Part shown: positions 1-7,919 of the stretch, one piece after another
How positions within the stretch are numbered: the stretch's first letter is position 1
Layout: each line of letters starts with the position of its first letter
NCBI GenBank assembly: GCA_025056355.1
Contig: JANWWI010000022.1
Coordinates: 1-39,135, forward strand
DNA length: 39,135 bases
Direction of reading: 5' to 3'
Source of the DNA: Casimicrobiaceae bacterium
Lineage (GTDB): Bacteria; Pseudomonadota; Gammaproteobacteria; Burkholderiales; Casimicrobiaceae
The notes under the pieces: generated by a model
What the model saw: only the letters and a program-made list of their open reading frames with translations
Databases searched by the model: none
What the model was told of the DNA's origin: nothing
Translations under genes and position numbers: made by a program

Positions 1-279
1 AGGTCAATAGGCTTCTACTATCCAGACTGGGTGGTTGTGCAGAAGACCGCTTCAGGTGAGGCCAACTGGATCGTAGAGACCAAAGGCCGGGTATGGGAGG
101 GCACGGCCGCGAAAGACGAGGCGCTTACGATCTGGTGCGAGCGCATCAGTGCCGCTGTTGGTGCGACCTGGAAGTACCTTCGCGTGAACCAGGCCGACTT
201 TGACAGGGAGCGCCCCGGCAACTTTGAAGAATTGATGCGCTTTGGGATTCGCCGTGAGCCACCCACGGTGTTGGTCTGA
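1..279 (+). CDS. Type III restriction endonuclease (Res subunit), C-terminal end only
   Basis: An open frame enters from the left edge in frame 1 and stops with TGA at 277-279, so only the last 92 residues are present. The segment carries a PD-(D/E)xK nuclease signature: YYPD (residues 6-9 of the fragment), hydrophobic residues (VVVQ), then a strand ending in ETKG. In type III restriction enzymes this C-terminal nuclease domain follows the SF2 helicase domain of Res and cuts DNA after ATP-driven translocation with the Mod subunit. The helicase part and any mod gene would lie left of the window. The first possible in-frame start inside the window (GTG at 31) lies within the nuclease motif and is not a real start. 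It could also be another DEAD-box nuclease with the same C-terminal fold. Confidence 0.72.
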   Translation, partial: RSIGFYYPDWVVVQKTASGEANWIVETKGRVWEGTAAKDEALTIWCERISAAVGATWKYLRVNQADFDRERPGNFEELMRFGIRREPPTVLV

Positions 280-366
280 CTGGTTGTTCAGTTCTTTGAT
301 GGGTGAGGGTGGCGCGCTTTAGTGAGCCTTGGGCCTACGCCCTACAGCTGCATCGCTCGCGTCGCA

Positions 367-579
367 TCACAGATCGTCCGCCGATAGTCCAGTGTGCTTC
401 GCGATGCGTTGGAGCATCCGCGGGCCGATTTCCTCCCCATCGTGGAAGGCGAAAACGAAATCAGGCCTACCGGGCTTTGCAAGTGTCCGATGGGAACCCG
501 ACTGTCTCTTGATTTGCCACCCGGTGCGCAGAAGCGCTGCGAGAACACGACGCGCTTTACACGCAGGCCAAGACGTCAT
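367..579 (-). CDS. hicA: HicA-family mRNA interferase toxin
   Basis: This 70-residue protein has the HicA (YcfA) double-stranded-RNA-binding-like fold signature. An N-terminal helix is followed by GW(x)3RQSGSH, where the His in GSHR is the expected catalytic residue, then strands and a C-terminal helix of the MLQRIAKHTGL type. HicA toxins cleave mRNA and tmRNA in the cytoplasm and are neutralised by HicB. The start ATG (577-579) overlaps the hicB stop (ATGA), so hicB is upstream and the two are translationally coupled. The more common order is hicA first; the reversed order is known but less frequent. It is on the minus strand, facing the restriction gene to its left. Confidence 0.8.
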   Translation of the reverse strand: MTSWPACKARRVLAALLRTGWQIKRQSGSHRTLAKPGRPDFVFAFHDGEEIGPRMLQRIAKHTGLSADDL

Positions 580-785
580 GCCGCTTCAGGCAGCGCGAGA
601 TGGATGGACGTGGGCTTCGCCCCGGCCTGCTCCAGACGCTCGGCGATGACTCTGAGCGCGAGCGCTTCGGCTTTGAGGATGGCCTCCTCACGCGTCGTAC
701 CGTAGGCCATCACGCCGGGTAGTTCAAGAACCTCGGCGATCCATCGGCCGTCGTCTTCCCGTTCGCATTCGAGCGAGAGGTTCAT
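576..785 (-). CDS. hicB: HicB-family antitoxin
   Basis: This 69-residue protein begins with the typical HicB degenerate RNase H fold: MNLSLECEREDDGRW, then IAEVLELPGVMAYGTT and a helix EEAILKAEALALRVIAERL. HicB antitoxins bind HicA and often repress their own promoter. This version is short and shows no obvious C-terminal helix-turn-helix or ribbon-helix-helix extension, so DNA-binding autoregulation is uncertain. The ATG at 783-785 was chosen because the frame upstream runs through the 3' end of the transglutaminase gene and gives a low-complexity Arg/Ala-rich translation unlike any HicB. It is translationally coupled to hicA by a 4-base overlap and lies 77 bases downstream of the transglutaminase-like gene on the same strand. 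Confidence 0.8.
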   Translation of the reverse strand: MNLSLECEREDDGRWIAEVLELPGVMAYGTTREEAILKAEALALRVIAERLEQAGAKPTSIHLALPEAA

Positions 786-862
786 AAGCGTCTCGTTGGC
801 TAGAGGTTGCCGCAGTTTAGTTCGAATCGAGTTGGCGTGAATGGGTTGCACTCGGGGAGGTT

Positions 863-3076
863 TCAGCGAGCCGCCGCGGCTGTTTGGGTCCGCACCGACC
901 AAGGATCGGTCGTGGAGCCGACTCGGCGCAGACCGCGTGCGCTCGGCAGGCGCCGCGTGCAGGCGGCGAGTGCCCGCGCGGTGGCTACGCCTTGGTTCGC
1001 GTCCTGGGGCGGGGCGAACCGTGCGTGGTAGTAGATCGCCGCAAACGACGTGAACACCGCCTCGTGCGCTGGCCAGCGCGCCGCGGCCTGCGCCATGGCC
1101 GAGCGCACAGTCTGATGCGGCGCGATGGTCAGCCCGGCGCGCTGCAGCCGGCGGCGCAGGCGATGCCACTCGCGTACGGCTGGATCGTGCGGGCGTTGGC
1201 GGCGCAGGCTCCACCGCCACCACAGCGCGGCCAGGACGACCCCGAAGCTCGCCGCGGCCAGGAGTGTCCAGCCGAGCAGACTCAGGGCATCGGTCCGGCC
1301 GAAACCAAGGCGCTGCAGCAAGTCGCGCTGACGGTCGCGATCAAAGCCGATCACCCAGCGCGTGTAGGCATAGTTGGCTTGATCCCACCAGTGGGCGAGC
1401 CGTGTGAACGACCACAGTCCTCGGACGGCGACGAGTCCGCGCTCGGCCTCGGGCAGCGCTGCCTCGAGCGAGCGTTCGATGCGCTCAGGCGCGATGGCGG
1501 CGGTGGGGTCGACCCGCCACCACTGCCCATCGATCAGGACCTCGGCCCAGGCATGCGCGTCGCTTTGGCGGACGAGCCAGTAGCCGGCGGGTTGCCGCTC
1601 GCCGCCCTGGTAGCCCGTGACCACGCGCGCTGGCACACCGCTTGCGCGCATGAGCAGGACGAAAGCCGCGGCATAGTGCTCGCAAAAACCGCGCCGTCCC
1701 TGAAAGAGAAATTCGTCCAGGCCTAGATGCGGGTGTTCCAGGCCGTAACGCGGCGGACGCAGTGTGTAGACGAAGGGCTCGCTGCGAAACCACGCGAGGA
1801 CGGCTGCCACACGACTGCGCGGGTCGGGCAGGCCTTCGGCGAGCGCCTCGCCGAAGGCCCGTGCGCGCGGGTTCGCGTGCGCGGGACCAATCGCGAGATC
1901 GACGTGCGGGTCAGCCGGTGTGCTTGCAGGGTAGCGGTCGCGGGCGAAGGACTGCATGCGGTATTGGATCGCGCCGTTTGGTCGGCGGGTGAGGGCGATT
2001 TGCTGGGCCTCGGTCGCATAGGCCAGCCGTTCGGCCGGAGCGCCGGCCGGAAGCGTGATCGGAATCTCAAGGACGGGTAAGTAGCGCGTGTCGACTTTTT
2101 CGAGCGTGACGGTGTATTCGATCGCCTCGCGAGCATGCTCTTCGGGCAAAAAGCTCACGAGCGGGCCTGAGGGGTTGCGCGAGGCAAGCGGCTCGCCGAG
2201 TGCAAAGCGTGGATCGTCGAGTTCGGGCAGTGCGCGCCAGCTGTTGCCGTCGAAGGCGCGAAGTACCGGCCCGCGCCAATAAAGCGCTTCGCGCGGGGGG
2301 ACTCTTCCGGCGAATTCGACGCGAAAGGCCGGTTCGCGTGAGAGGATGAGCTCGGCGATCGTGCCCGGCCGCATGCTTTCGCTCAAGCCCGTGGTGGCGG
2401 CGGAGGCGTCGCGCATGCCCCACAGGGGCGCCGCGGCACGCGGAAAGAGCACGAACAGCGCGGCAGCAAGCGGCACGCCAAGCACTGTGTCGCGCGCCGC
2501 CGCGCGCAGGTGCGCGGTGAGTGGCGGCCCGGGAATGCCATCGACGATTGCCGGGCGGTCGATGAGCCGAAGTGCCGTCACGAACAGCACGACGAACGCT
2601 GGCACGAGTAGTGCCGCACCGAGTGCGAGCTGCTCGAAGAAACTGGCTACATAGAACACGAGCGCCAAGCCCCAAACGAGCATGAAGTCGCGTGCCGTAC
2701 GCGCCTCGGCGAGCTTGAGTGGTCCGAGCACGAACAGCAGGGCCGTTCCCGGGTCGCGGCCGAGCAGGCGTCCGTAGTGCTGCCAGACAAGCACCGCGGT
2801 GAGCGCGGTCAAGGCGAGAAGGGCCAGCCGTAGGGAGGTGCGCGATGCGAAGCGATGCGCGTACAGACCCAGTCCAAGGGCGGCAACGCCGAGCACGGCA
2901 ACCGCAAGCGGCGTGTGGGGCAGGTTGGCCAGTTGCGTGGCAAGCAGCAGCGCGACCATGAAGCGCCGCGCGCGGCCGTCGGGCTCATCAGCGGGCGCGC
3001 GGGTCGTCTGAGGGTTCCTCGGGGCCCTTTGCACGGCTCGGCGCGCACCCCGGAGCACACTAAAGGCGAACTCCAT
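863..3076 (-). CDS. tgpA: TgpA-like membrane transglutaminase (DUF3488 + transglutaminase core)
   Basis: The protein has 737 residues. After a short basic tail, about six hydrophobic segments (roughly residues 40-215) form the DUF3488 membrane region. A periplasmic transglutaminase-like domain follows, and a last transmembrane segment near residues 605-625 precedes a cytoplasmic tail. The papain-like triad is visible: Cys465 in RGFCEHYAAAF, His508 in SDAHAWAE and Asp523 in WWRVDPTA. TgpA of Pseudomonas aeruginosa is an essential inner-membrane protein with this layout; its natural substrate is not settled. The ATG at 3074-3076 overlaps the DUF58 gene by 17 bases. An earlier in-frame start at 3145 would overlap far more. 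It is the last gene of the moxR-DUF58-tgpA operon. Confidence 0.85.
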   Translation of the reverse strand: MEFAFSVLRGARRAVQRAPRNPQTTRAPADEPDGRARRFMVALLLATQLANLPHTPLAVAVLGVAALGLGLYAHRFASRTSLRLALLALTALTAVLVWQHYGRLLGRDPGTALLFVLGPLKLAEARTARDFMLVWGLALVFYVASFFEQLALGAALLVPAFVVLFVTALRLIDRPAIVDGIPGPPLTAHLRAAARDTVLGVPLAAALFVLFPRAAAPLWGMRDASAATTGLSESMRPGTIAELILSREPAFRVEFAGRVPPREALYWRGPVLRAFDGNSWRALPELDDPRFALGEPLASRNPSGPLVSFLPEEHAREAIEYTVTLEKVDTRYLPVLEIPITLPAGAPAERLAYATEAQQIALTRRPNGAIQYRMQSFARDRYPASTPADPHVDLAIGPAHANPRARAFGEALAEGLPDPRSRVAAVLAWFRSEPFVYTLRPPRYGLEHPHLGLDEFLFQGRRGFCEHYAAAFVLLMRASGVPARVVTGYQGGERQPAGYWLVRQSDAHAWAEVLIDGQWWRVDPTAAIAPERIERSLEAALPEAERGLVAVRGLWSFTRLAHWWDQANYAYTRWVIGFDRDRQRDLLQRLGFGRTDALSLLGWTLLAAASFGVVLAALWWRWSLRRQRPHDPAVREWHRLRRRLQRAGLTIAPHQTVRSAMAQAAARWPAHEAVFTSFAAIYYHARFAPPQDANQGVATARALAACTRRLPSARGLRRVGSTTDPWSVRTQTAAAAR

Positions 3077-4097
3077 CGAGGGCCTCCAGGCGATGCGGGT
3101 AGGCGCCAAGCAACAGCTTGGCATGGTGTGTTTGCGCGGCGCCACGACCCATCGAGAGCGCGCCGTTGGGCAGGGTCAGGCAAAAGGCGCGGTTTTCGTG
3201 GCGCGCTCGGTCGATCCAGGCGGCGATCCGCCTGAGCCGCGCTTCAGGATCGGCCATGCCGAGCGCGTTCCAGTCGATGTGCAGTTCGGTTGCTGCATCG
3301 CCCGAGCCGACGCGCGTATACCACTGGCCGCTCTTGGCCACTTGCTTCCAGGCCACGCGCCGGAGGGAATCGCCGGGAACGTATTCGCGCAGTCCGTCGG
3401 GGTCGTGTGCGTACCCACGTGCGTGCGCGGTGCGTGCAGGATCGCCTGGTTCGAACGGAAGCGGTGGCGCGGGGCTCTCGGGTTCGGGGGAGACGAAGCC
3501 AAGCCAGGGAAAGTGCACGTAACTCCACGCACGAATGAGGCCGTACGGGGCGCGGCTTTCAAGCGTGATGCGTCCGAGCGAGTAGACACCGCGTTTCGGC
3601 GCGGGCACGATGAGTTCGAGGTGACCGCTGCCGTCGGCGGCTAAATCGATCGTGGCGGTTGCGAGCACCTGAGCGCTCGGTGGTGCGGTAAACCGCGCGC
3701 GAATCCCCTCGCGCGCTCGGGCCGGCGAGCTGAGCGTGAGCGTAAAGACCAACGCCTCGCCCTCGCGCGCAAGCGGTGAGCGTCCTGGTCGCACGACGAG
3801 CCCGGCGAGGTGACGGTACGTCGCTAAGAGCGCGACCTGAAACAGGCCGCCAAGCAGGAAGGCCACGACGTAGGCGAGGGCGAGCTGGTAGTTGATGCCG
3901 ATGAGCAGCAGGATGATCACCACGGCGATCACGAACCAGCCGCGACCGGAGGGCAGCACGAAGATGCGGTTTTGTACGAGCACGACCTGATCGGCACGCG
4001 TCGGCAGACGGCCGGAGGCTTCGCGCCAGCGCTGGCGAAGGCGAGCCGGGACCGAGGCAAGGCCCCCTGCGACGCGGCTCGAAGTGCGCTCCGGCAT
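3060..4097 (-). CDS. DUF58 (vWA-like) membrane-anchored protein
   Basis: This 345-residue protein has a basic N-terminus and two adjacent hydrophobic segments (about residues 55-100, with GWFVIAVVIILLLIGINYQ and a second helix). A beta-rich region follows, and then the DUF58 signature DPDGLREYVPGDSLRRVAWKQVAKSG. DUF58 proteins resemble von Willebrand A domains and are almost always encoded next to MoxR ATPases and TgpA-type transglutaminases; a scaffold or substrate-recognition role is assumed, not shown. The ATG at 4097 lies 28 bases after the moxR stop. An alternative ATG at 4187 would overlap moxR by about 60 bases; neither has a good Shine-Dalgarno sequence, so the start is moderately uncertain. 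Confidence 0.82.
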   Translation of the reverse strand: MPERTSSRVAGGLASVPARLRQRWREASGRLPTRADQVVLVQNRIFVLPSGRGWFVIAVVIILLLIGINYQLALAYVVAFLLGGLFQVALLATYRHLAGLVVRPGRSPLAREGEALVFTLTLSSPARAREGIRARFTAPPSAQVLATATIDLAADGSGHLELIVPAPKRGVYSLGRITLESRAPYGLIRAWSYVHFPWLGFVSPEPESPAPPLPFEPGDPARTAHARGYAHDPDGLREYVPGDSLRRVAWKQVAKSGQWYTRVGSGDAATELHIDWNALGMADPEARLRRIAAWIDRARHENRAFCLTLPNGALSMGRGAAQTHHAKLLLGAYPHRLEALDGVRL

Positions 4098-4125
4098 CGG
4101 GACGGGCGTTTCGGAAGTGCGCCGC

Positions 4126-5091
4126 TCAGGGGGCTGCGACGGACTCGAGGAGTCCGCGCGCGAGCTCGGCGCCCCGGGCCGGTCCATCGTGCGTGCTGCC
4201 GAGCCGGTGCGAGACGACCGGCGTCCAGACCGCCTGCACATCGTCGGGCAGCACGTGATCCCGGCCGTTGAGCAGCGCCCAGGCGCGGGCGGCCCGCAGC
4301 AACGCCAGTCCGGCTCGCGGGGAAAGCGGCCGCGTCATGCCTTGCCTCGAGGCGCTCAGCAGGGCGTGCACGTAGTGAAGGACCGGCTCGGCGACGTAGA
4401 GGCTGGCCGCGCGCCGCTGCAGCGCTGCCAGAGCCGAGGGGGACAGCAATGCGCTGAGCGCCTGCGCCTGCGCGCGCTGGTCGCCTTTGCGCAGCAGCGC
4501 GAGCTCCGCCTGCGCATCGGGATAGCCAAGGCTCAGGCGCATCATGAAGCGGTCGAGTTGCGACTCGGGCAGCGGCGAGACACCGACCTGATCGAGCGGA
4601 TTCTGCGTGGCGATCACGAAGAAAGGCTCCGGCAGCGCGCGCGTGAGGCCATCGACCGACACACGGCGCTCTTCCATCGCCTCTAGCAGGGCGCTTTGGG
4701 TCTTCGAGGGCGCGCGGTTCAACTCATCAGCAAGCAGCACCTGCGTGAAGATTGGCCCCGGCACGAAACGCATCGTGCGTGCCTCGGGGTCCCAGACCGA
4801 CAGCCCAAGCAGATCGGAGGGCAGCAGATCGTTGGTGCAGGCCACCTTCGTGTAGTCGAGGCCGAAGGCACGTGCGAGCGCGACCGCGAGCGTGGACTTG
4901 CCAAGACCCGGCGCATCTTCGATCAGCAGGTGACCCTCGGCGATCAAACAGGCCACGGCGACGCGAACTGCCTCGAGTTTGCCCAATACAATGCTTGACA
5001 GACGCGCACAAACGGCCGTGAGCGCGCGCTCGGACTCGGCGAGAAAGTCGGCCTCACTGGCAGCGGAAGGAGAGGGCACGGCATGAAGCAT
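4126..5091 (-). CDS. MoxR-family AAA+ ATPase
   Basis: The protein has 321 residues from the chosen ATG at 5091. Walker A is GLGKST near residues 62-67 (context [10 protein letters not shown]), Walker B is [11 protein letters not shown], and sensor 1 is the segment [10 protein letters not shown], typical of MoxR. The C-terminal lid domain carries [20 protein letters not shown]. MoxR ATPases act as chaperones that mature or remodel partner complexes; here the partners are presumably the DUF58 and TgpA proteins encoded immediately downstream. An upstream ATG at 5142 would add 17 residues with no family resemblance and would run nearly to the divergent aat gene. The 74-base gap to aat must hold promoters for both directions, although no convincing -35/-10 pair was found. 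Confidence 0.88.
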   Translation of the reverse strand: MLHAVPSPSAASEADFLAESERALTAVCARLSSIVLGKLEAVRVAVACLIAEGHLLIEDAPGLGKSTLAVALARAFGLDYTKVACTNDLLPSDLLGLSVWDPEARTMRFVPGPIFTQVLLADELNRAPSKTQSALLEAMEERRVSVDGLTRALPEPFFVIATQNPLDQVGVSPLPESQLDRFMMRLSLGYPDAQAELALLRKGDQRAQAQALSALLSPSALAALQRRAASLYVAEPVLHYVHALLSASRQGMTRPLSPRAGLALLRAARAWALLNGRDHVLPDDVQAVWTPVVSHRLGSTHDGPARGAELARGLLESVAAP

Positions 5092-5165
5092 GCATCGATT
5101 CTGCCCGAGACGCGCGCGTTTTGGCCGAAGCGCCACGGGCATCCGCCAGGGGGGCGTGCGCGATC

Positions 5166-5951
5166 GTGACGCTCATTCGTCGGCGGGGGCTCCTTTGGCT
5201 TGAGCCCGGGACGCCATTTCCCGATCCCGAACTGGCGCTCACCGAGCCGAACGGGCTGCTTTGCGCCGGGCTTGAGCTGACGCCCGAACGGATCCTTGAG
5301 GCCTATCCACGCGGCATTTTTCCGTGGTTCAGCGATGGCCAGCCGGTGCTGTGGTGGAGCCCCGATCCGCGCATGGTGCTCTACCCGAAGGAGTTTCGGC
5401 TGCATCGCAGTCTGCGTAAGACGCTCCGGCGTGGTCTTTTCACCGTGACTGCGGATGAGGCCTTTGCGGCCGTCATCCACGCTTGTGCGGAGCCGCGGCC
5501 GGATCAGGACGGGACCTGGATTACGCCGGAAATGATCGCCGTCTACACGGAGCTCCACCGGCGAGGCGTTGCGCACAGCGTGGAAGTCTGGCTCGGCGGG
5601 GAGCTTGCAGGCGGGCTCTATGGCCTCGCGCTGGGTCGGGTGTTTTTCGGCGAAAGCATGTTCGCGCGCATCACCGATGCCTCGAAAGTGGCGCTCGCGC
5701 ATCTGGTGGCGCAGCTTGAGCGCTGGGGTTTCGGGCTCATCGATTGCCAGCAGCAGACGCGGCACTTGGCCTCGCTCGGCGCGCGCCCGATCGCAAGGCG
5801 GGTCTTCATCGATGAGCTGGCGCGGTTGCTAGACTGCGAGATGATGGCTTCGGCCCCATCGCAAACGCCGGCCCTGGGCCGTTGGGTCTTCGACAGCGAC
5901 CTGGGCAGTACGTGGAAGCCTGAGGCTGCGCCAGAGCAGCGCCATGAGTAA
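5166..5951 (+). CDS. aat: Leucyl/phenylalanyl-tRNA-protein transferase
   Basis: Aat transfers Leu or Phe from aminoacyl-tRNA to N-terminal Arg/Lys of proteins, creating an N-degron for ClpS-ClpAP. The 261-residue protein matches the family along its length: [98 protein letters not shown]. The start is taken as GTG at 5166, preceded by a G-rich Shine-Dalgarno-like run at 5148-5154. The frame extends to a TTG at 5121, but that leader is not family-like. The 3' end overlaps bpt by 8 bases, so the two N-degron transferases are translated together. Confidence 0.93.
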   Translation: MTLIRRRGLLWLEPGTPFPDPELALTEPNGLLCAGLELTPERILEAYPRGIFPWFSDGQPVLWWSPDPRMVLYPKEFRLHRSLRKTLRRGLFTVTADEAFAAVIHACAEPRPDQDGTWITPEMIAVYTELHRRGVAHSVEVWLGGELAGGLYGLALGRVFFGESMFARITDASKVALAHLVAQLERWGFGLIDCQQQTRHLASLGARPIARRVFIDELARLLDCEMMASAPSQTPALGRWVFDSDLGSTWKPEAAPEQRHE

Positions 5952-6681
5952 ACCGCATGATCTAGGCTCGATTCCGTGGCAGGCGCTTCAGTTTTATGCC
6001 ACGGCGCCCTACCCGTGCAGCTATCTGCCGGGCAGGGTCGCGCGCTCTCAGGTGGCCACCCCGGGGCATCTGATCGGCACCGAGCTCTACGGCGAGCTGT
6101 TACGCCTCGGCTTTCGTCGCTCCGGGGGCTTTGTCTACCGGCCGCACTGCGAGGCCTGTCGCGCGTGCATTCCGCTTCGCGTGCTGGCGCGTGAGTTTGC
6201 TCCCAATCGATCCCAGCGTCGCACCTGGCGGCAACTGAGCTCTCGCCTGGTTGCGCGCAGCGTCCCGCTGCTGTTTGATCCGCAGCACTACAACCTGTAC
6301 TTGCGTTACCAACGCCTACGCCATGAAGGCGGCGGCATGGATCGCGACAGCCAAGAACAGTACCGGCATTTTCTGCTCGGCTCGAACGTTGACACGCGGC
6401 TCATTGAGTTCCGCGATCAGAGCTCAGGCCGGCTCGCTATCGTGGCCGTCATTGATGTTCTGAGCGATGGGCTCTCGGCCGTCTACACCTTCTATGACCC
6501 GACTTACGCGGACGGGCTTGGTACCTTCGCCGTGCTTTGGCAGATCGAGCAGGCGAAAGCGGCCGGCCTCGACCACGTGTATCTCGGGTACTGGATCGCG
6601 CTTGCGCGCAAGATGGCCTACAAAGCCAATTTCCGTCCGGCCGAGATCCTCGAGGACGGGCAATGGCGCCGGCTCGAATAA
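5944..6681 (+). CDS. bpt: Bacterial protein transferase Bpt (aspartate/glutamate leucyltransferase)
   Basis: The protein has 245 residues and belongs to the ATE1-like family. The N-terminal region has [13 protein letters not shown] and the cysteine cluster [13 protein letters not shown] (residues about 68-80). The C-terminal half carries the GNAT-like part with YTFYDP and YLGYWI. Bpt enzymes add Leu to N-terminal Asp/Glu, turning secondary destabilising residues into primary N-degrons; eukaryotic ATE1 adds Arg instead. It overlaps the aat stop by 8 bases and is the distal gene of this two-gene unit. It converges on the hydrolase gene at 6688 with only 6 bases between the stops, and no intrinsic terminator is visible. 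Confidence 0.92.
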   Translation: MSKPHDLGSIPWQALQFYATAPYPCSYLPGRVARSQVATPGHLIGTELYGELLRLGFRRSGGFVYRPHCEACRACIPLRVLAREFAPNRSQRRTWRQLSSRLVARSVPLLFDPQHYNLYLRYQRLRHEGGGMDRDSQEQYRHFLLGSNVDTRLIEFRDQSSGRLAIVAVIDVLSDGLSAVYTFYDPTYADGLGTFAVLWQIEQAKAAGLDHVYLGYWIALARKMAYKANFRPAEILEDGQWRRLE

Positions 6682-6687
6682 GCGCGA

Positions 6688-7761
6688 TCACTTGAAGCGC
6701 CACTCAAGGGCCGGGCCGAGCCGATGCGGCGCATCGCTTGTAAGCCACGCTCGCGCGGTGGCATCGCCTTTCAAATACGCGTCGAGAAACGCGGTCGTGA
6801 TCCGCGCTGTCGCGCTCTGAATCGGCTCCCAAGCCTCGGGCGGCGTGCCCAGCGCATCCAGTGCGCCGATGGCGCGCATCCAAGCCTGCTCGCGCCGTGT
6901 GCCACCACCAAAGACCGCATGATCGCCTTGCTCGAAGTTGGCCAGATACGTCTCCGGGCCGGGCAACAGGTCAAACACCCGGGCGCGATTTTCGGGCGTG
7001 GCGCCGTTGCCGAGGACATCGCCATCGAGTCGCCCGGTGATGGCGAGAAAAGGGCGGGTGATGGCTGCATAACGCTCGCGCAGCGCCGCCTCGCTGCCCG
7101 GCTGCGGCGGGGCTGGGACGCTCGAGGGCGAGAAGGCGATGAACGCGGAAAAACGCGGTTCTTCGAGCCGTTCGCGCACGAGGGCAAAGCGCTCGCCCGC
7201 GAGCGCCATCGCAGTGCGCGCGCCGAAGCTGTGCCCGCTCATCGCCACGCGCGTGAGGTCGGCTCGTCGCTCCCAGCCGTCGGAGGTTGTCGTCTGGCGC
7301 CGCGTCAGCTCATCAAGCACGAAGCGCACATCCTCAATGCGCGCAAGCGCCTGTTCGGCGCTCGCGGCGGCGCGCAGCCGCGTGCCGTGTCTCCTCCGCA
7401 GTGGCTCCGGAGAAACCTCCGGCGCATCACGCCAGAGTGACTCATCACTGCCCGGGTGCTGAAGGTGGATGACCAGGTAGCCGTGCTCAGCCCAGTGTTC
7501 GCCCCAGACAGCGCCTCCGAGGCGCGAACCGCCCAGTCCGTGTGAAAACAGCACCACCGGCAGGCGAGCGCTCGTCTCCGCGACCGGCACCCGAATGCGA
7601 AGCGGAACCGGTCGCTGGCGTTGATGGTCATGCCAGGTCTCATCGACGATGAGCGGGCGGCGCACTTGGGTTGGGTCCGACGCAGGCGCCCGGCTCGGCG
7701 CGGCCACGGCATGGCCTAGACCCAGCATGAACAGGCGGCAAAGCCAGGCGCGACGATTCAT
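6688..7761 (-). CDS. Secreted alpha/beta hydrolase (acetylhydrolase / dienelactone-hydrolase-like)
   Basis: The protein has 357 residues. The N-terminus MNRRAWLCRLFMLGLGHAVA looks like a cleavable signal peptide, so it probably acts in the periplasm. The oxyanion-hole segment is LFSHGLGGS (residues 72-80), the nucleophile elbow is GHSFGA with Ser178, the acid is likely Asp246 or Asp248 in ITGRLDGD, and the general base is His281 in EQGDHAVFGGG. The layout resembles bacterial homologues of platelet-activating-factor acetylhydrolase isoform II and dienelactone hydrolase-like proteins; the substrate is unknown, with an ester or lipid likely. It is transcribed divergently from prpE across a 158-base gap that contains a short perfect palindrome. 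Confidence 0.75.
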   Translation of the reverse strand: MNRRAWLCRLFMLGLGHAVAAPSRAPASDPTQVRRPLIVDETWHDHQRQRPVPLRIRVPVAETSARLPVVLFSHGLGGSRLGGAVWGEHWAEHGYLVIHLQHPGSDESLWRDAPEVSPEPLRRRHGTRLRAAASAEQALARIEDVRFVLDELTRRQTTTSDGWERRADLTRVAMSGHSFGARTAMALAGERFALVRERLEEPRFSAFIAFSPSSVPAPPQPGSEAALRERYAAITRPFLAITGRLDGDVLGNGATPENRARVFDLLPGPETYLANFEQGDHAVFGGGTRREQAWMRAIGALDALGTPPEAWEPIQSATARITTAFLDAYLKGDATARAWLTSDAPHRLGPALEWRFK

Positions 7762-7840
7762 GGCGCTCAGGGTAGCGTCAGCGAGCCTGCCCGGTGGAGG
7801 AAAACGGTGAGCGTTTGTGAATCGGTGGGCGCCACGGGGC

Positions 7841-7855
7841 CTGACCTCCGGTCAG
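7841..7855. promoter_or_regulatory. Short perfect palindrome, possible operator
   Basis: CTGACC-TCC-GGTCAG lies in the 158-base gap between the divergent hydrolase gene and prpE. A -10-like GATAAT lies at 7878-7883 on the plus strand, although no good -35 is present at the right distance. The palindrome would therefore sit in the -35 region of a prpE promoter, which suits a transcription factor site. The regulator is not identified, and the size makes chance occurrence possible. Confidence 0.25.
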
Positions 7856-7919
7856 CGAGCCGTCAGAGCGCGGCCGAGATAATCCGCTCTCATCCGAAGA
7901 GCCAGAAAAGGGAGGAGGG

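Noticed and set aside
576-1223. Long form of HicB (215 codons)
   Set aside because: The N-terminal 146 codons overlap the end of the transglutaminase gene in another frame and are compositionally unlike HicB; the real start is at 785.
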